From NCBI GenBank assembly GCA_016869235.1, contig VGER01000010.1:1-43404 (forward strand): a stretch of DNA of 43,404 nt, written 5' to 3'. Position 1 is the stretch's first letter. Every line of letters begins with the position of its first letter. The notes under the pieces are model-generated. The model made no database searches. It saw only the letters and a program-made list of their open reading frames with translations, and was not told where the DNA came from. Below are positions 1 to 6,547 of the stretch, one piece after another. The translations under genes and the position numbers were made by a program. This DNA comes from Alphaproteobacteria bacterium (GTDB lineage Bacteria > Pseudomonadota > Alphaproteobacteria > UBA2966 > CAIVPW01).

Positions 1-155
1 GCCTCGGCGTCGCCGGCGATCGCGGCCGGCAGCAGCGCGCCCAGGGCGGCAACGCCGTCGCCGCGCGCGAAGGCGGTGCGGCCGATGCCGGTGCGCTCCG
101 TCAGCGCGATGCGGTTGAAGCCGGCACGTGCTTCCGCCGCTTCGGCGACCAGCAC
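1..155 (-). CDS. possible partial ORF running off the window edge
   Basis: An open frame on the minus strand continues to the left edge. It is in the same frame as the Sel1-repeat gene upstream and begins just after that gene's stop codon, so the start must be internal. The first usable start seen is a GTG at 153-155. The translation is Ala/Leu-rich and includes RIALTERTGIGRTAF. I do not recognise a family. It could be the start of a downstream gene in the same operon, or simply GC-rich open frame; the short visible length cannot decide this. Confidence 0.25.
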   Translation of the reverse strand, partial: MLVAEAAEARAGFNRIALTERTGIGRTAFARGDGVAALGALLPAAIAGDAE

Positions 156-194
156 CGGCGGAACCGGCGGCGTCAGCAGCGCGAGCAGCGCGCG

Positions 195-947
195 CTAGCG
201 CGCGCCGTCGTTGGGAACGGATGCGGCGACGCCGTCCATCGCCGGCGCGGGCCGCAACGCCGCAACCTCGACGTCGGCGCCGACGCCGGTCAGCCCGCGC
301 ACAACGGCCCACGCAAGCTCCACCGCCATGCGCGCCTGGCGCGTGGGCGGCGGCACCGCGCCGCCCTGCGTGAGGCGGTCACGCGGCTGGGTGACGTGTG
401 CGATCGCGCCGGCCTGTCCGTTCTCGGCGGCCAGCACGAACCAGCCGAGCGCGGTCTGGTCGTCCTGCTCGACGCCGATGCCACGCTCGTAGAGGAGACC
501 AAGGTTGAACTGCGCCGGGCCGTAGCCTTGCGCGGCGGCGCGCGCAAGCCACGCGCTCGCCGCGACGTAGTCGGACGGCAATCCGTCGCCGGCGAGGTAC
601 ATCATGGCGACGGAGTTCGCGGCGGGTGCGTTTCCCGCTTCGGCGGCGAGGCGGTACCAGTAGAACGCCACGCCGAGGTCGAGCGGCACGCCGCGTCCGG
701 TCTGGTACAGCAGGCCGACGTTGCGCTGGGCGTCCAGGTCGCCGCTTCGTGCGAGCGGCAGCCGTGCCGCGTGCGCGGCGGCGTACTCGCCCGCCTCGAA
801 TGCAGCGACCCCGGCGTTGTAGGCTGCGTTGTCGTCAGCCATCGCCGGGATCGCCGGAAGAAGCGCCAGGGTCAGCGCGGTACCAAGCCCAAAGAACTTC
901 AACTTCCGCGCCCAGGACCCGACTTGGCTGGGGCGGGTAGCGATCAT
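195..947 (-). CDS. exported Sel1-like repeat protein
   Basis: The product has 250 residues. A basic start is followed by a hydrophobic run and a likely signal-peptidase site (PAMADD, near residue 38), so export to the periplasm is expected. From about residue 70 to 180 there are three Sel1-type TPR repeats, recognised by repeated units such as AQRNVGLLYQTGRGV, AANSVAMMYLAGDGL and AQFNLGLLYERGIGV spaced about 36 residues apart. Sel1 repeats are helical-hairpin scaffolds for protein-protein contact; no enzymatic motif is visible. The last 60 residues are low in recognisable motifs. The gene lies on the same strand as, and 38 bases after, the glycine-zipper lipoprotein gene. The partner protein is unknown. 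Confidence 0.85.
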   Translation of the reverse strand: MIATRPSQVGSWARKLKFFGLGTALTLALLPAIPAMADDNAAYNAGVAAFEAGEYAAAHAARLPLARSGDLDAQRNVGLLYQTGRGVPLDLGVAFYWYRLAAEAGNAPAANSVAMMYLAGDGLPSDYVAASAWLARAAAQGYGPAQFNLGLLYERGIGVEQDDQTALGWFVLAAENGQAGAIAHVTQPRDRLTQGGAVPPPTRQARMAVELAWAVVRGLTGVGADVEVAALRPAPAMDGVAASVPNDGAR

Positions 948-985
948 GCGTCGATCAGATGCGGAAGCTCGCCGTTACCAACGTA

Positions 986-1456
986 CTACTGAATTCGCCA
1001 CTGGCCGTCGGGCTGACGGCAGGCCGTGCCATACGCCTCCTGCGTCCGGCCACCGACGGTGACCGTCTGCTGGTACTCGCGGCAATAGATGCCCGGACGC
1101 GGCTCGGTGTTTTTGAGCGGCGTCACCGTGCCGTAGTGGCCGGTGTCGGGATTGCGCCACGTGGTGGTCGAATTGCGCGGGGTTTCGTTCAGCGCGTGCT
1201 CGGTCGTCTGGGTCATCAAACGGCGATCTACCGCATCCATCGAGCGGCCAATTTCGCCGCCGATCGCGGCACCAAGCAGGGTGCCGACGCCGACGGCCGC
1301 GAGCTGGCCGGTACCGCGTCCGAATTGTGCGCCGGCAAGGCCGCCGGCGATGGCGCCAAGGATGGTGCCCGCCTGCTGGTTCTCGCCGCCGCTGCAGCCC
1401 GCGAGCGTCGCGGTCATGATGACCGCCGCCGTGGCTGCCTTCAGGGAGTGCTTCAC
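986..1456 (-). CDS. 17-kDa surface antigen-type glycine-zipper lipoprotein
   Basis: The product has 156 residues. A GTG start is preceded by a GAGGAA Shine-Dalgarno about 7 bases upstream. The signal peptide ends in a lipobox with Cys at residue 21 (LAGC), so it is expected to be lipidated and sent to the outer membrane or periplasmic face. Residues about 30-70 form a glycine zipper (GAIAGGLAGAQFGRG, then GVGTLLGAAIGGEIG), typical of the Rickettsia 17-kDa antigen family. The C-terminal half (YCREYQQTVTVGG, AYGTACRQPDGQW) matches the small beta domain of the family with its two conserved Cys. The exact role of such proteins is not well defined. It is divergent from the DGR target gene, with about 140 bases between them. 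Confidence 0.9.
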   Translation of the reverse strand: MKHSLKAATAAVIMTATLAGCSGGENQQAGTILGAIAGGLAGAQFGRGTGQLAAVGVGTLLGAAIGGEIGRSMDAVDRRLMTQTTEHALNETPRNSTTTWRNPDTGHYGTVTPLKNTEPRPGIYCREYQQTVTVGGRTQEAYGTACRQPDGQWRIQ

Positions 1457-1595
1457 GGAAGTTCCTCTGCGATTGGGTTAGTCATCCCCCGCGGCGATAC
1501 TAGCGCGGAACGGGGTTAACGGCACGTTGCCGAGAGCGTGTTCGGTAGCGCATCACCCGGACCTACGGCTGCAAGATTGCGGTAGATTTGTGGCC

Positions 1596-3189
1596 GTGAA
1601 CGAGCGACCGCCACGCAAACCGGCGCCAGATGCCCCGCAGGAAAAGCTGGCGCGCGACCTCACTCAGGTCGCTGAGAAGGCGGCGAATCTGGAAAGCCTG
1701 CTCGACCGACTGTTCTCGGGGAACCAGCCGCCGAACGTTCAATTTCCCGGCGACTTTCCGACGGATCGGTTGATCGAACTGGCGCGTGCGCTGCGGCGGC
1801 TGTTCGATGGCTCGGCCGATGGCGCTCTGCATGGCTTGACGGAGGCGCAGGACGTCCTGGCAGATACGCTCCATCGCCACTTCGATGTCAGCACCGACCC
1901 CGAACGCAACAGCGGCGTTGATCGGGACGGGGCACTACCTCGTGCGTTGGGCGACCTCTTTGTGGAGGTGGGCACCGCCCGCGCCTGGTACACGGATTCA
2001 GCACGGCAGGCCGTCGAAGAATCGGAATTCCCGGATACGGCGGTTCTGCACAGCGATCCGAGCACGCGAGCTACGGTGCGAAGCGACGCGCAAGCGGTCT
2101 CCACTGGGGCCGAAGGGGCCGTGCGAACGCTGCGAGAGCTGACGTTGCAAGGCTCGGTTCGCGCAGACAACGCGGAACGACGCATTGTCGACACGGGGAT
2201 CGCCGGAGCTCTGACTGCGAGTGCTATTGCGGGTACCCCCCGCAAGTCGAGGATTGAGCGCCTGTATCGGTATCTGGACGGGTCCAGGCAGGCGGCCATA
2301 TTGGTCCTAAGCAGCATTCAACGCGGCGCGGACGTCGCGAATCGCCTTTACGATGCCTTTGGCGAGTTTCAGGACACCCAGTTCAAGGCGTTGACGGCGC
2401 TCATCGCCCGCGTGGCTGGGGTGCTGCTTTCCGAGCTTCGTCGTAGCGAGGGCGGCAAGAGGAACCTTCCGCCTCCACTGACACACTTCCGCGACGGGTT
2501 GCGGGACGGCGGCAACGGCCCCTGGATGATCGTCCTTGCCGCTGATTCGTTCCAGATGGGCTCGCCGCCTTCCGACAAAGACGCCGCCGACGACGAGAAG
2601 CCGCAACACAAGGTCACGTGCCCGCGGCCGTTCGCCGTTGCGCGGGACCCGGTGACGCGCGACGAGTATGACGCGTTCTGCCGGGCAACGAACCGCGTGC
2701 CGCCGGAAGACCAATGGGGCCGTGGGCAGATGCCGGTGGTCCGCGTGTCTTGGGACGACGCTACGGCGTATTGTGACTGGCTGACCAAGCAGACGGACCA
2801 TCGCTATCGCCTGCCATCCGAGGCGGAGTGGGAGTACGCGTGCCGGGCCGGCACGACGACGCGCTACTGGTGGGGAGACACGTTCGATGCCAGCAAGGCA
2901 AGCAACGGCAGGCAGCCCACGGTTGTCGGCCAGTTCCCCGCGAATCCCTGGGGCCTGCGCGACGTGCATGGCAACGTCTCGGAGTGGTGCATGGACACTT
3001 GGCATGACAACTACGACGGCGCGCCGGAGGATGGCAGCGCGTGGATTGCAGGCGGCTTCAACACGCGCGTGGTGCGCGGCGGCTCCTGGGTCGACGTCCC
3101 AAGGGTTCCTCCGCGCGGCCCTCCGCCTCGGGGACTACCCCGACTTCCGCTTCAACGTCGTCGGTTTCCGGCCCACCAGGACGCTTTAG
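1596..3189 (+). CDS. DGR target protein with C-terminal FGE-sulfatase (lectin-fold) domain, frameshifted in its variable repeat
   Basis: The frame opens at a TTG at 1527, but GTG codons at 1590 and 1596 are likelier starts; no strong Shine-Dalgarno decides between them. Residues 1-305 are mostly helical-looking and unrecognised, with no signal peptide or clear membrane span. From about residue 308 to the end is an FGE-sulfatase/formylglycine-generating-enzyme-like domain ([66 protein letters not shown]), the fold most often used by DGR targets. VR spans residues about 490-527. One extra base near 3103 breaks the frame: as it stands translation runs on to a TAG at 3240-3242 with a Pro/Arg-rich tail. 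Removing one base restores a 530-residue protein ending VGFRPTRTL at the TAG 3187-3189, which is the family-typical end. Role of the displayed site (ligand binding) is inferred. Confidence 0.88.
3065..3179 (+). repeat. DGR variable repeat (VR)
   Basis: This stretch pairs with the TR at 4709-4822. The first 25 bases are identical to TR and contain no adenine. After that 21 bases differ, all where TR has A (A to G, T or C), and ten TR adenines are unchanged. The changed codons are almost all AAC in TR and become GTC, GAC, TTC, CTC or TAC, giving Val, Asp, Phe, Leu and Tyr in place of Asn. There is also a one-base insertion at about 3102-3105 (TR AAGGAACC, VR AAGGGTTCC). The identical last 14 bases (TTCCGGCCCACCAG) are the candidate initiation-of-mutagenic-homing end; beyond 3179 the two copies diverge. 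Confidence 0.96.
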
Positions 3190-3228
3190 TTCCTTGCGTC
3201 TTCGCGTCCTTACTTCCTTCCTCCGGGG

Positions 3229-3251
3229 GGCTGGGGGCGTAGCCCCCAGCC
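3229..3251 (+). promoter_or_regulatory. hairpin/cruciform downstream of VR, candidate retrohoming target structure
   Basis: A perfect 10-bp inverted repeat, GGCTGGGGGC then GCCCCCAGCC, is separated by the three bases GTA. It begins 49 bases after the VR end and stops 10 bases before the avd start codon. There is no T-run after it, so it is not a typical terminator. In the Bordetella phage DGR a GC-rich cruciform just downstream of the VR is needed for efficient target recognition; the same role here is inferred. The spacing is longer and the loop shorter than in that model. Confidence 0.6.
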
Positions 3252-3261
3252 GCAGCCTGGC

Positions 3262-3639
3262 ATGAGCCAAGCACGAGACAACGCACGACGCACCGGTCCG
3301 GCCCTGGAACGCACCTTTCAGTTTCTACTGTGGCTGATTCCTGCGGTGGAACGGTTTCCCTGCGCCCAGAAGTTCCTGCTCGGCGACCGCATCCAGACGA
3401 CGGCGCTCGACGTGCTGGAACGGCTGGTGGAGGCCACCTACACCAAGGCGCGGGCGCGACATCTGGCCGGCGCGAACCTTGCGCTCGAAAAGCGGCGTTT
3501 CCAGTGTCGCCTGGCCCACGAGTTGCGCTATCTCGATGCGCGCCGCTACGAGTTTGCGGCGCGGTCTCTCGACGAGATCGGCCGCCTGGTCGGCGGTTGG
3601 ATCAAGGCAGACAAGACGCATGCCGCAGCGACACCGTGA
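3262..3639 (+). CDS. avd: DGR accessory variability determinant (Avd)
   Basis: The product has 125 residues, basic and almost wholly helical, as expected for Avd. Avd forms a pentameric barrel of four-helix bundles and binds the DGR reverse transcriptase and template RNA. Segments typical of the family are FLLWLIPAVERFPCAQKFLLG and LAHELRYLDARRYEFAARSLDEIGR; the length agrees with the usual 115-130. The family is distantly related to the 23S-rRNA intervening-sequence proteins. It starts just after the post-VR hairpin and its last 20 bases overlap the RT start, which suggests translational coupling. No strong Shine-Dalgarno is seen before the ATG. Identity rests on both sequence character and position. 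Confidence 0.92.
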   Translation: MSQARDNARRTGPALERTFQFLLWLIPAVERFPCAQKFLLGDRIQTTALDVLERLVEATYTKARARHLAGANLALEKRRFQCRLAHELRYLDARRYEFAARSLDEIGRLVGGWIKADKTHAAATP

Positions 3640-4981
3640 CCTATTCGGCGAGATCGCCTCGTTCCCGGCGCTGCTCGCTGCGGCGCGCCGGGCGGCGGCG
3701 GGGAAGCGCGCCACACGTTCAGCGGCGGCGTTTCTGGCGAACCTCGAAACCGAAGTACTGCTTCTGGAGCGGGCGCCTTGCGACGGTTCCTGGCGACCCG
3801 GCGAGTACACCGTCATTCGCATCGATGACCCCAAACCGCGGCGCATTTCGGCCGCGCCGTTTCGCGATCGCGTCGTGCACCACGCGCTGTGCGCGGTGAT
3901 CGAGCCCATCTTCGAGCGCGGGTTCGTGTTCGACAGCTATGCCAGCCGCGTCGGCAAGGGCGCCCATCGCGCCGTGGCACGCTACGAACGCTTTCGCGAC
4001 CGTCACGCGCATGTGCTTCGCTGCGACGTTTTCCGCTACTTCCCGGCGATCGACCATGCGGTCCTGAAACAGGATCTGCGCCGCCGCATTGCGTGTGCCA
4101 AGACGCTATGGCTGTGCGACGCGATCATCGACGGATCCAACCCGCAGGAGCCGGTGTATCGGCACTTTCCCGGCGACGACCTTCTGACTCCGCTGGAGCG
4201 CCGCCGTGGCCTTCCGATCGGCAACCTGACCAGCCAGTTCTTTGCCAATCTCTATTGCGACGCGCTGGACCACTTCGTGAAGGAGGTGCTGCGTGCGCCC
4301 GGTTACGTGCGCTACGTGGACGACTTCGCCCTGTTTCACGATGACCCGGTGCGCTTGCACGAGTGGCGTGCGCGCGTTGCTGCGTTCCTGGCGCGGAGAC
4401 GGCTGTGCCTCCACCCCGTCAAGACCCACGTTGCCACGACCCACGAGCCCAGCGAGTTCCTCGGTTATGTGCTGATGGCGAATGGGCGCCGCCGCCTGCC
4501 GGATTCGCACGTCCGGCGTTTCCGCAATCGGCTGCGTGGCCTGTGCGACCGGCTGCGCGTCGGAACACTAGGGCAGGACGAGTTTCGGGCACGCGTGAGC
4601 GCCTGGATCGCGCACGCGTCCCATGCCGATACCTGGCGTCTGCGCCAAGCGATCTTCCCCGAGGGCCCGTTCGTACCCTCCGGGCGGCCTGAACGGGTCC
4701 GCAAGCCGGCGCGTGGTGCGCGGCGGCTCCTGGAACAACAACCCAAGGAACCTCCGCGCGGCCAACCGCAACAGGAACAACCCCGACAACCGCAACAACA
4801 ACGTCGGATTCCGGCCCACCAGTGCGCTTGTCAGCCCGAGCCGGCGAGGTCATGGCCCCGTCGGGAGTGCGAGCGAGCGTCCAGACCCGTTCATGATGAG
4901 CAGAGGTCCGCGCCGGTCTTGGCTGATCGCTCAGCGACCGGCGCGGAATCCCCGTCGTTGCCTCCCGCCGGCCGATCATGA
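3620..4981 (+). CDS. DGR reverse transcriptase with the template repeat inside its 3' end
   Basis: The frame from ATG 3620 gives 453 residues. RT blocks are in order: [21 protein letters not shown] (about residues 70-90), the first catalytic Asp in [13 protein letters not shown] (Asp136), [10 protein letters not shown] (197-206) and YVDD (232-235). The [10 protein letters not shown] block carries the SQ that marks DGR enzymes, in place of the QGxxxSP of group II intron and retroviral-type RTs. No maturase or endonuclease domain follows. A typical DGR RT ends near residue 350-380, but here the frame stays open through the TR (residues 364-401, a Gln/Pro/Arg-rich stretch) and on to a TGA that overlaps the pdxH ATG. 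Whether the cell makes the full 453-residue form is not known. The enzyme is expected to copy TR RNA with errors opposite adenine, together with Avd. Confidence 0.95.
   Translation: MPQRHRDLFGEIASFPALLAAARRAAAGKRATRSAAAFLANLETEVLLLERAPCDGSWRPGEYTVIRIDDPKPRRISAAPFRDRVVHHALCAVIEPIFERGFVFDSYASRVGKGAHRAVARYERFRDRHAHVLRCDVFRYFPAIDHAVLKQDLRRRIACAKTLWLCDAIIDGSNPQEPVYRHFPGDDLLTPLERRRGLPIGNLTSQFFANLYCDALDHFVKEVLRAPGYVRYVDDFALFHDDPVRLHEWRARVAAFLARRRLCLHPVKTHVATTHEPSEFLGYVLMANGRRRLPDSHVRRFRNRLRGLCDRLRVGTLGQDEFRARVSAWIAHASHADTWRLRQAIFPEGPFVPSGRPERVRKPARGARRLLEQQPKEPPRGQPQQEQPRQPQQQRRIPAHQCACQPEPARSWPRRECERASRPVHDEQRSAPVLADRSATGAESPSLPPAGRS
4709..4822 (+). repeat. DGR template repeat (TR)
   Basis: This is the 114-bp template matching VR 3065-3179. 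Read in the VR frame it contains 12 AAC codons and encodes a stretch such as [19 protein letters not shown], the classical Asn-rich TR signature (AAC can mutate to codons for many residues but never to a stop). There are 31 adenines in all. It lies downstream of the conserved RT domains and is read by the RT frame in a different phase. Identity with VR starts at GCGCGT and ends at CCACCAG; flanking sequence is not shared. Confidence 0.97.
4908..4946 (+). ncRNA. candidate DGR spacer-RNA hairpin after TR
   Basis: An 11-bp perfect stem (CCGCGCCGGTC with GACCGGCGCGG) encloses a TTG bulge, a second 5-bp stem (GCTGA with TCAGC) and a TCGC loop. It starts 86 bases after the TR end and lies within the about 155 bases between TR and pdxH. 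In the Bordetella phage DGR the roughly 140-nt RNA downstream of TR is structured and primes and supports cDNA synthesis. This hairpin is in the equivalent position. There is no U-tract after it, so it is not a simple terminator. The function is inferred from position and structure. Confidence 0.55.
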
Positions 4982-5568
4982 AGCAGGCCGAGTCTGCGGA
5001 CCCTTTCGCGCTTTTCGCCGCCTGGATGGCGGAAGCCGAGAAGGCCGACCCGATCAATCCCAACGCGGCGGCGCTGGCGACAGCAGATGGCGAGGGCGTG
5101 CCCTCGGTGCGCATGGTGCTGCTCAAGGGCGTCGACGCGCGCGGCTTCGTCTTCTACACGAACCTGGAGAGCCAGAAGGGACGCGAGCTCGCCGCCAATG
5201 CGAATGCCGCCATGTGCTTCTTCTGGCGGCCCCTGGCGCGACAGATCCGCATTCAAGGACCGGTCGAGGCAGTGAGCGCCGCCGAGGCCGACGAGTACTT
5301 CCACAGCCGGCCGCGCGCCTCGCGCATCGGCGCGTGGGCGTCGCAGCAGTCGCGTCCGCTGACCGGGCGGTTCGAGCTCGAGAGGGCGGTGGCTGCATTC
5401 ACGGCCAAGTACTTGGTGGGCGAGGTGCCGCGGCCGCCGCATTGGTCGGGCTTCCGCATCGTGCCGAAGGCGATCGAGTTCTGGCGCGAGCGGCCCTTCC
5501 GCCTGCACGAGCGCGTGGTATATCGACGCACACCTACGGGGTGGCAGACGGAGGAGTTGTATCCTTGA
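4978..5568 (+). CDS. pdxH: pyridoxamine 5'-phosphate oxidase
   Basis: The product has 196 residues and is an FMN-dependent enzyme that oxidises pyridoxine or pyridoxamine 5'-phosphate to pyridoxal 5'-phosphate, in the cytoplasm. Family motifs are RMVLLKG (residues 45-51) and FYTN (59-62) at the FMN site, [11 protein letters not shown] (115-125) and the signature RPPHWSGFR (152-160). Length is near the usual 200-215. Its ATG overlaps the RT stop as ATGA, so the DGR and pdxH may be read on one transcript. No Shine-Dalgarno is evident, which fits coupling. The cation efflux gene follows at once. Confidence 0.95.
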   Translation: MKQAESADPFALFAAWMAEAEKADPINPNAAALATADGEGVPSVRMVLLKGVDARGFVFYTNLESQKGRELAANANAAMCFFWRPLARQIRIQGPVEAVSAAEADEYFHSRPRASRIGAWASQQSRPLTGRFELERAVAAFTAKYLVGEVPRPPHWSGFRIVPKAIEFWRERPFRLHERVVYRRTPTGWQTEELYP

Positions 5569-6533
5569 GCCCGATGGCGACCGAGACCGCGCCTGCGAAT
5601 CCTTCGCAATCCCGCGCCGCGACGCCGGGACTGCGCCCGGGCACTACCGAGGCGTACCTGGTGCGCACGGCCACCTACGCGTCGTTCGCGGTCGCGGTGA
5701 CGTTGATCGTCACCAAGTTTCTCGCGTGGCGCGTCACGGGCTCGGTATCGCTGCTCGGCTCGCTGCTCGATTCGAGCCTCGACTTGATGGCCTCGCTCAT
5801 CAGCCTGTTCGCCGTGCGTCACGCGCTGGTGCCGGCCGACCGCGAGCACCGCTTCGGGCACGGCAAGGCGGAGGCGCTGGCGGCGCTCGGCCAGGCGTTG
5901 TTCGTCGGCGCCTCGGCCGTCGCTCTACTGGTCGAGGCGGGCCGGCGCATCGTGCTGCCGCGCTACGTGGATGCGGGCGGCTGGGCGGTGGCGGTGATGG
6001 CGCTGTCGCTGGTGCTCACGGTGCTGCTGGTGCGATACCAGAAGTACGTCGTCGAGCGCACCGGCTCGCTCGCCATCTCGGCCGACTCGCTGCACTACAC
6101 CACCGACATCCTGATCAACGGCAGCATCCTGCTCGGCCTTGTCGCGGTCGTCGGCCTGGGGTGGACGCTGCTCGATCCGCTGCTGGCCATCGCCGTGTCG
6201 ATCTACCTGTTCTATTCGGCGTGGCGCATCGCGCGCACGTCGTTCGACCACCTCATGGACCGCGAGTTGGACGACGAGGTGCGCAAGGACATCCGCGCCA
6301 TCGTCCTGTCGCACAAGGAAGTGCGCGCCATGCACGACCTGCGCACGCGCTCGTCGGGCATGTACTCGTTCATCCAGCTCCACCTCGAGCTCGATGCGAG
6401 CCTGACCCTCCTGCAGGCGCATCGCATCTCCGACGAGGTCGAGCGCATGATCAACGCCAAGTACCCGACCGCCGAGGTGCTGATCCACGAGGATCCCGCC
6501 GGCGTGGGCGAGGTGCGCGCCACCTTCGCGTAA
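5565..6533 (+). CDS. cation diffusion facilitator family transporter (FieF-like)
   Basis: This is a cation/proton antiporter of the inner membrane that exports divalent metals such as Zn or Fe. After about 25 polar residues come six membrane spans with the metal site motifs of the family: [13 protein letters not shown] in TM2 and [15 protein letters not shown] in TM5 (the HxxxD pair typical of FieF), then the [13 protein letters not shown] loop and a cytoplasmic C-terminal domain ending [10 protein letters not shown]. The TTG at 5565 has a GAGGAG eight bases upstream and is preferred; the ATG at 5574 ([10 protein letters not shown]) lacks a properly spaced site. It follows pdxH with the stop and start overlapping. 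The metal cannot be told from sequence alone. Confidence 0.93.
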   Translation: MSPMATETAPANPSQSRAATPGLRPGTTEAYLVRTATYASFAVAVTLIVTKFLAWRVTGSVSLLGSLLDSSLDLMASLISLFAVRHALVPADREHRFGHGKAEALAALGQALFVGASAVALLVEAGRRIVLPRYVDAGGWAVAVMALSLVLTVLLVRYQKYVVERTGSLAISADSLHYTTDILINGSILLGLVAVVGLGWTLLDPLLAIAVSIYLFYSAWRIARTSFDHLMDRELDDEVRKDIRAIVLSHKEVRAMHDLRTRSSGMYSFIQLHLELDASLTLLQAHRISDEVERMINAKYPTAEVLIHEDPAGVGEVRATFA

Positions 6534-6547
6534 GGCGCGCGGCGGTG

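Larger units (their letters stand above)
1596..4981 (+). mobile_element. diversity-generating retroelement (DGR) cassette
   Basis: This is a full cassette in the order target gene with VR, avd, reverse transcriptase, TR. All parts lie on one strand and closely packed: avd begins 73 bases after the corrected target stop, and RT overlaps avd by 20 bases. DGRs copy a TR transcript into cDNA with random incorporation opposite adenines and move the result into the VR, so that surface residues of a C-type-lectin-fold protein are diversified. Here TR and VR are a 114/115-bp pair, and every substitution between them is at a TR adenine. The element has no transposase, integrase or visible terminal repeats, so its own mobility is not shown. 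It lies between a lipoprotein gene and pdxH, in an otherwise chromosomal setting. Confidence 0.96.

Noticed and set aside
3229-3251. Terminator between the DGR target gene and avd
   Set aside because: A strong stem but no T-run follows, and avd and RT must be expressed with or near the target; a DGR target-site structure is likelier.
3620-4981. Group II intron or retron reverse transcriptase
   Set aside because: No maturase/endonuclease domain, the SQ form of the [10 protein letters not shown] block, and the paired TR/VR and avd identify a DGR.
4623-6533. A single long frame joining the TR sequence to the cation efflux protein
   Set aside because: The frame passes through pdxH in the wrong phase; the transporter has its own ribosome site and start. 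The open frame is due to high GC.
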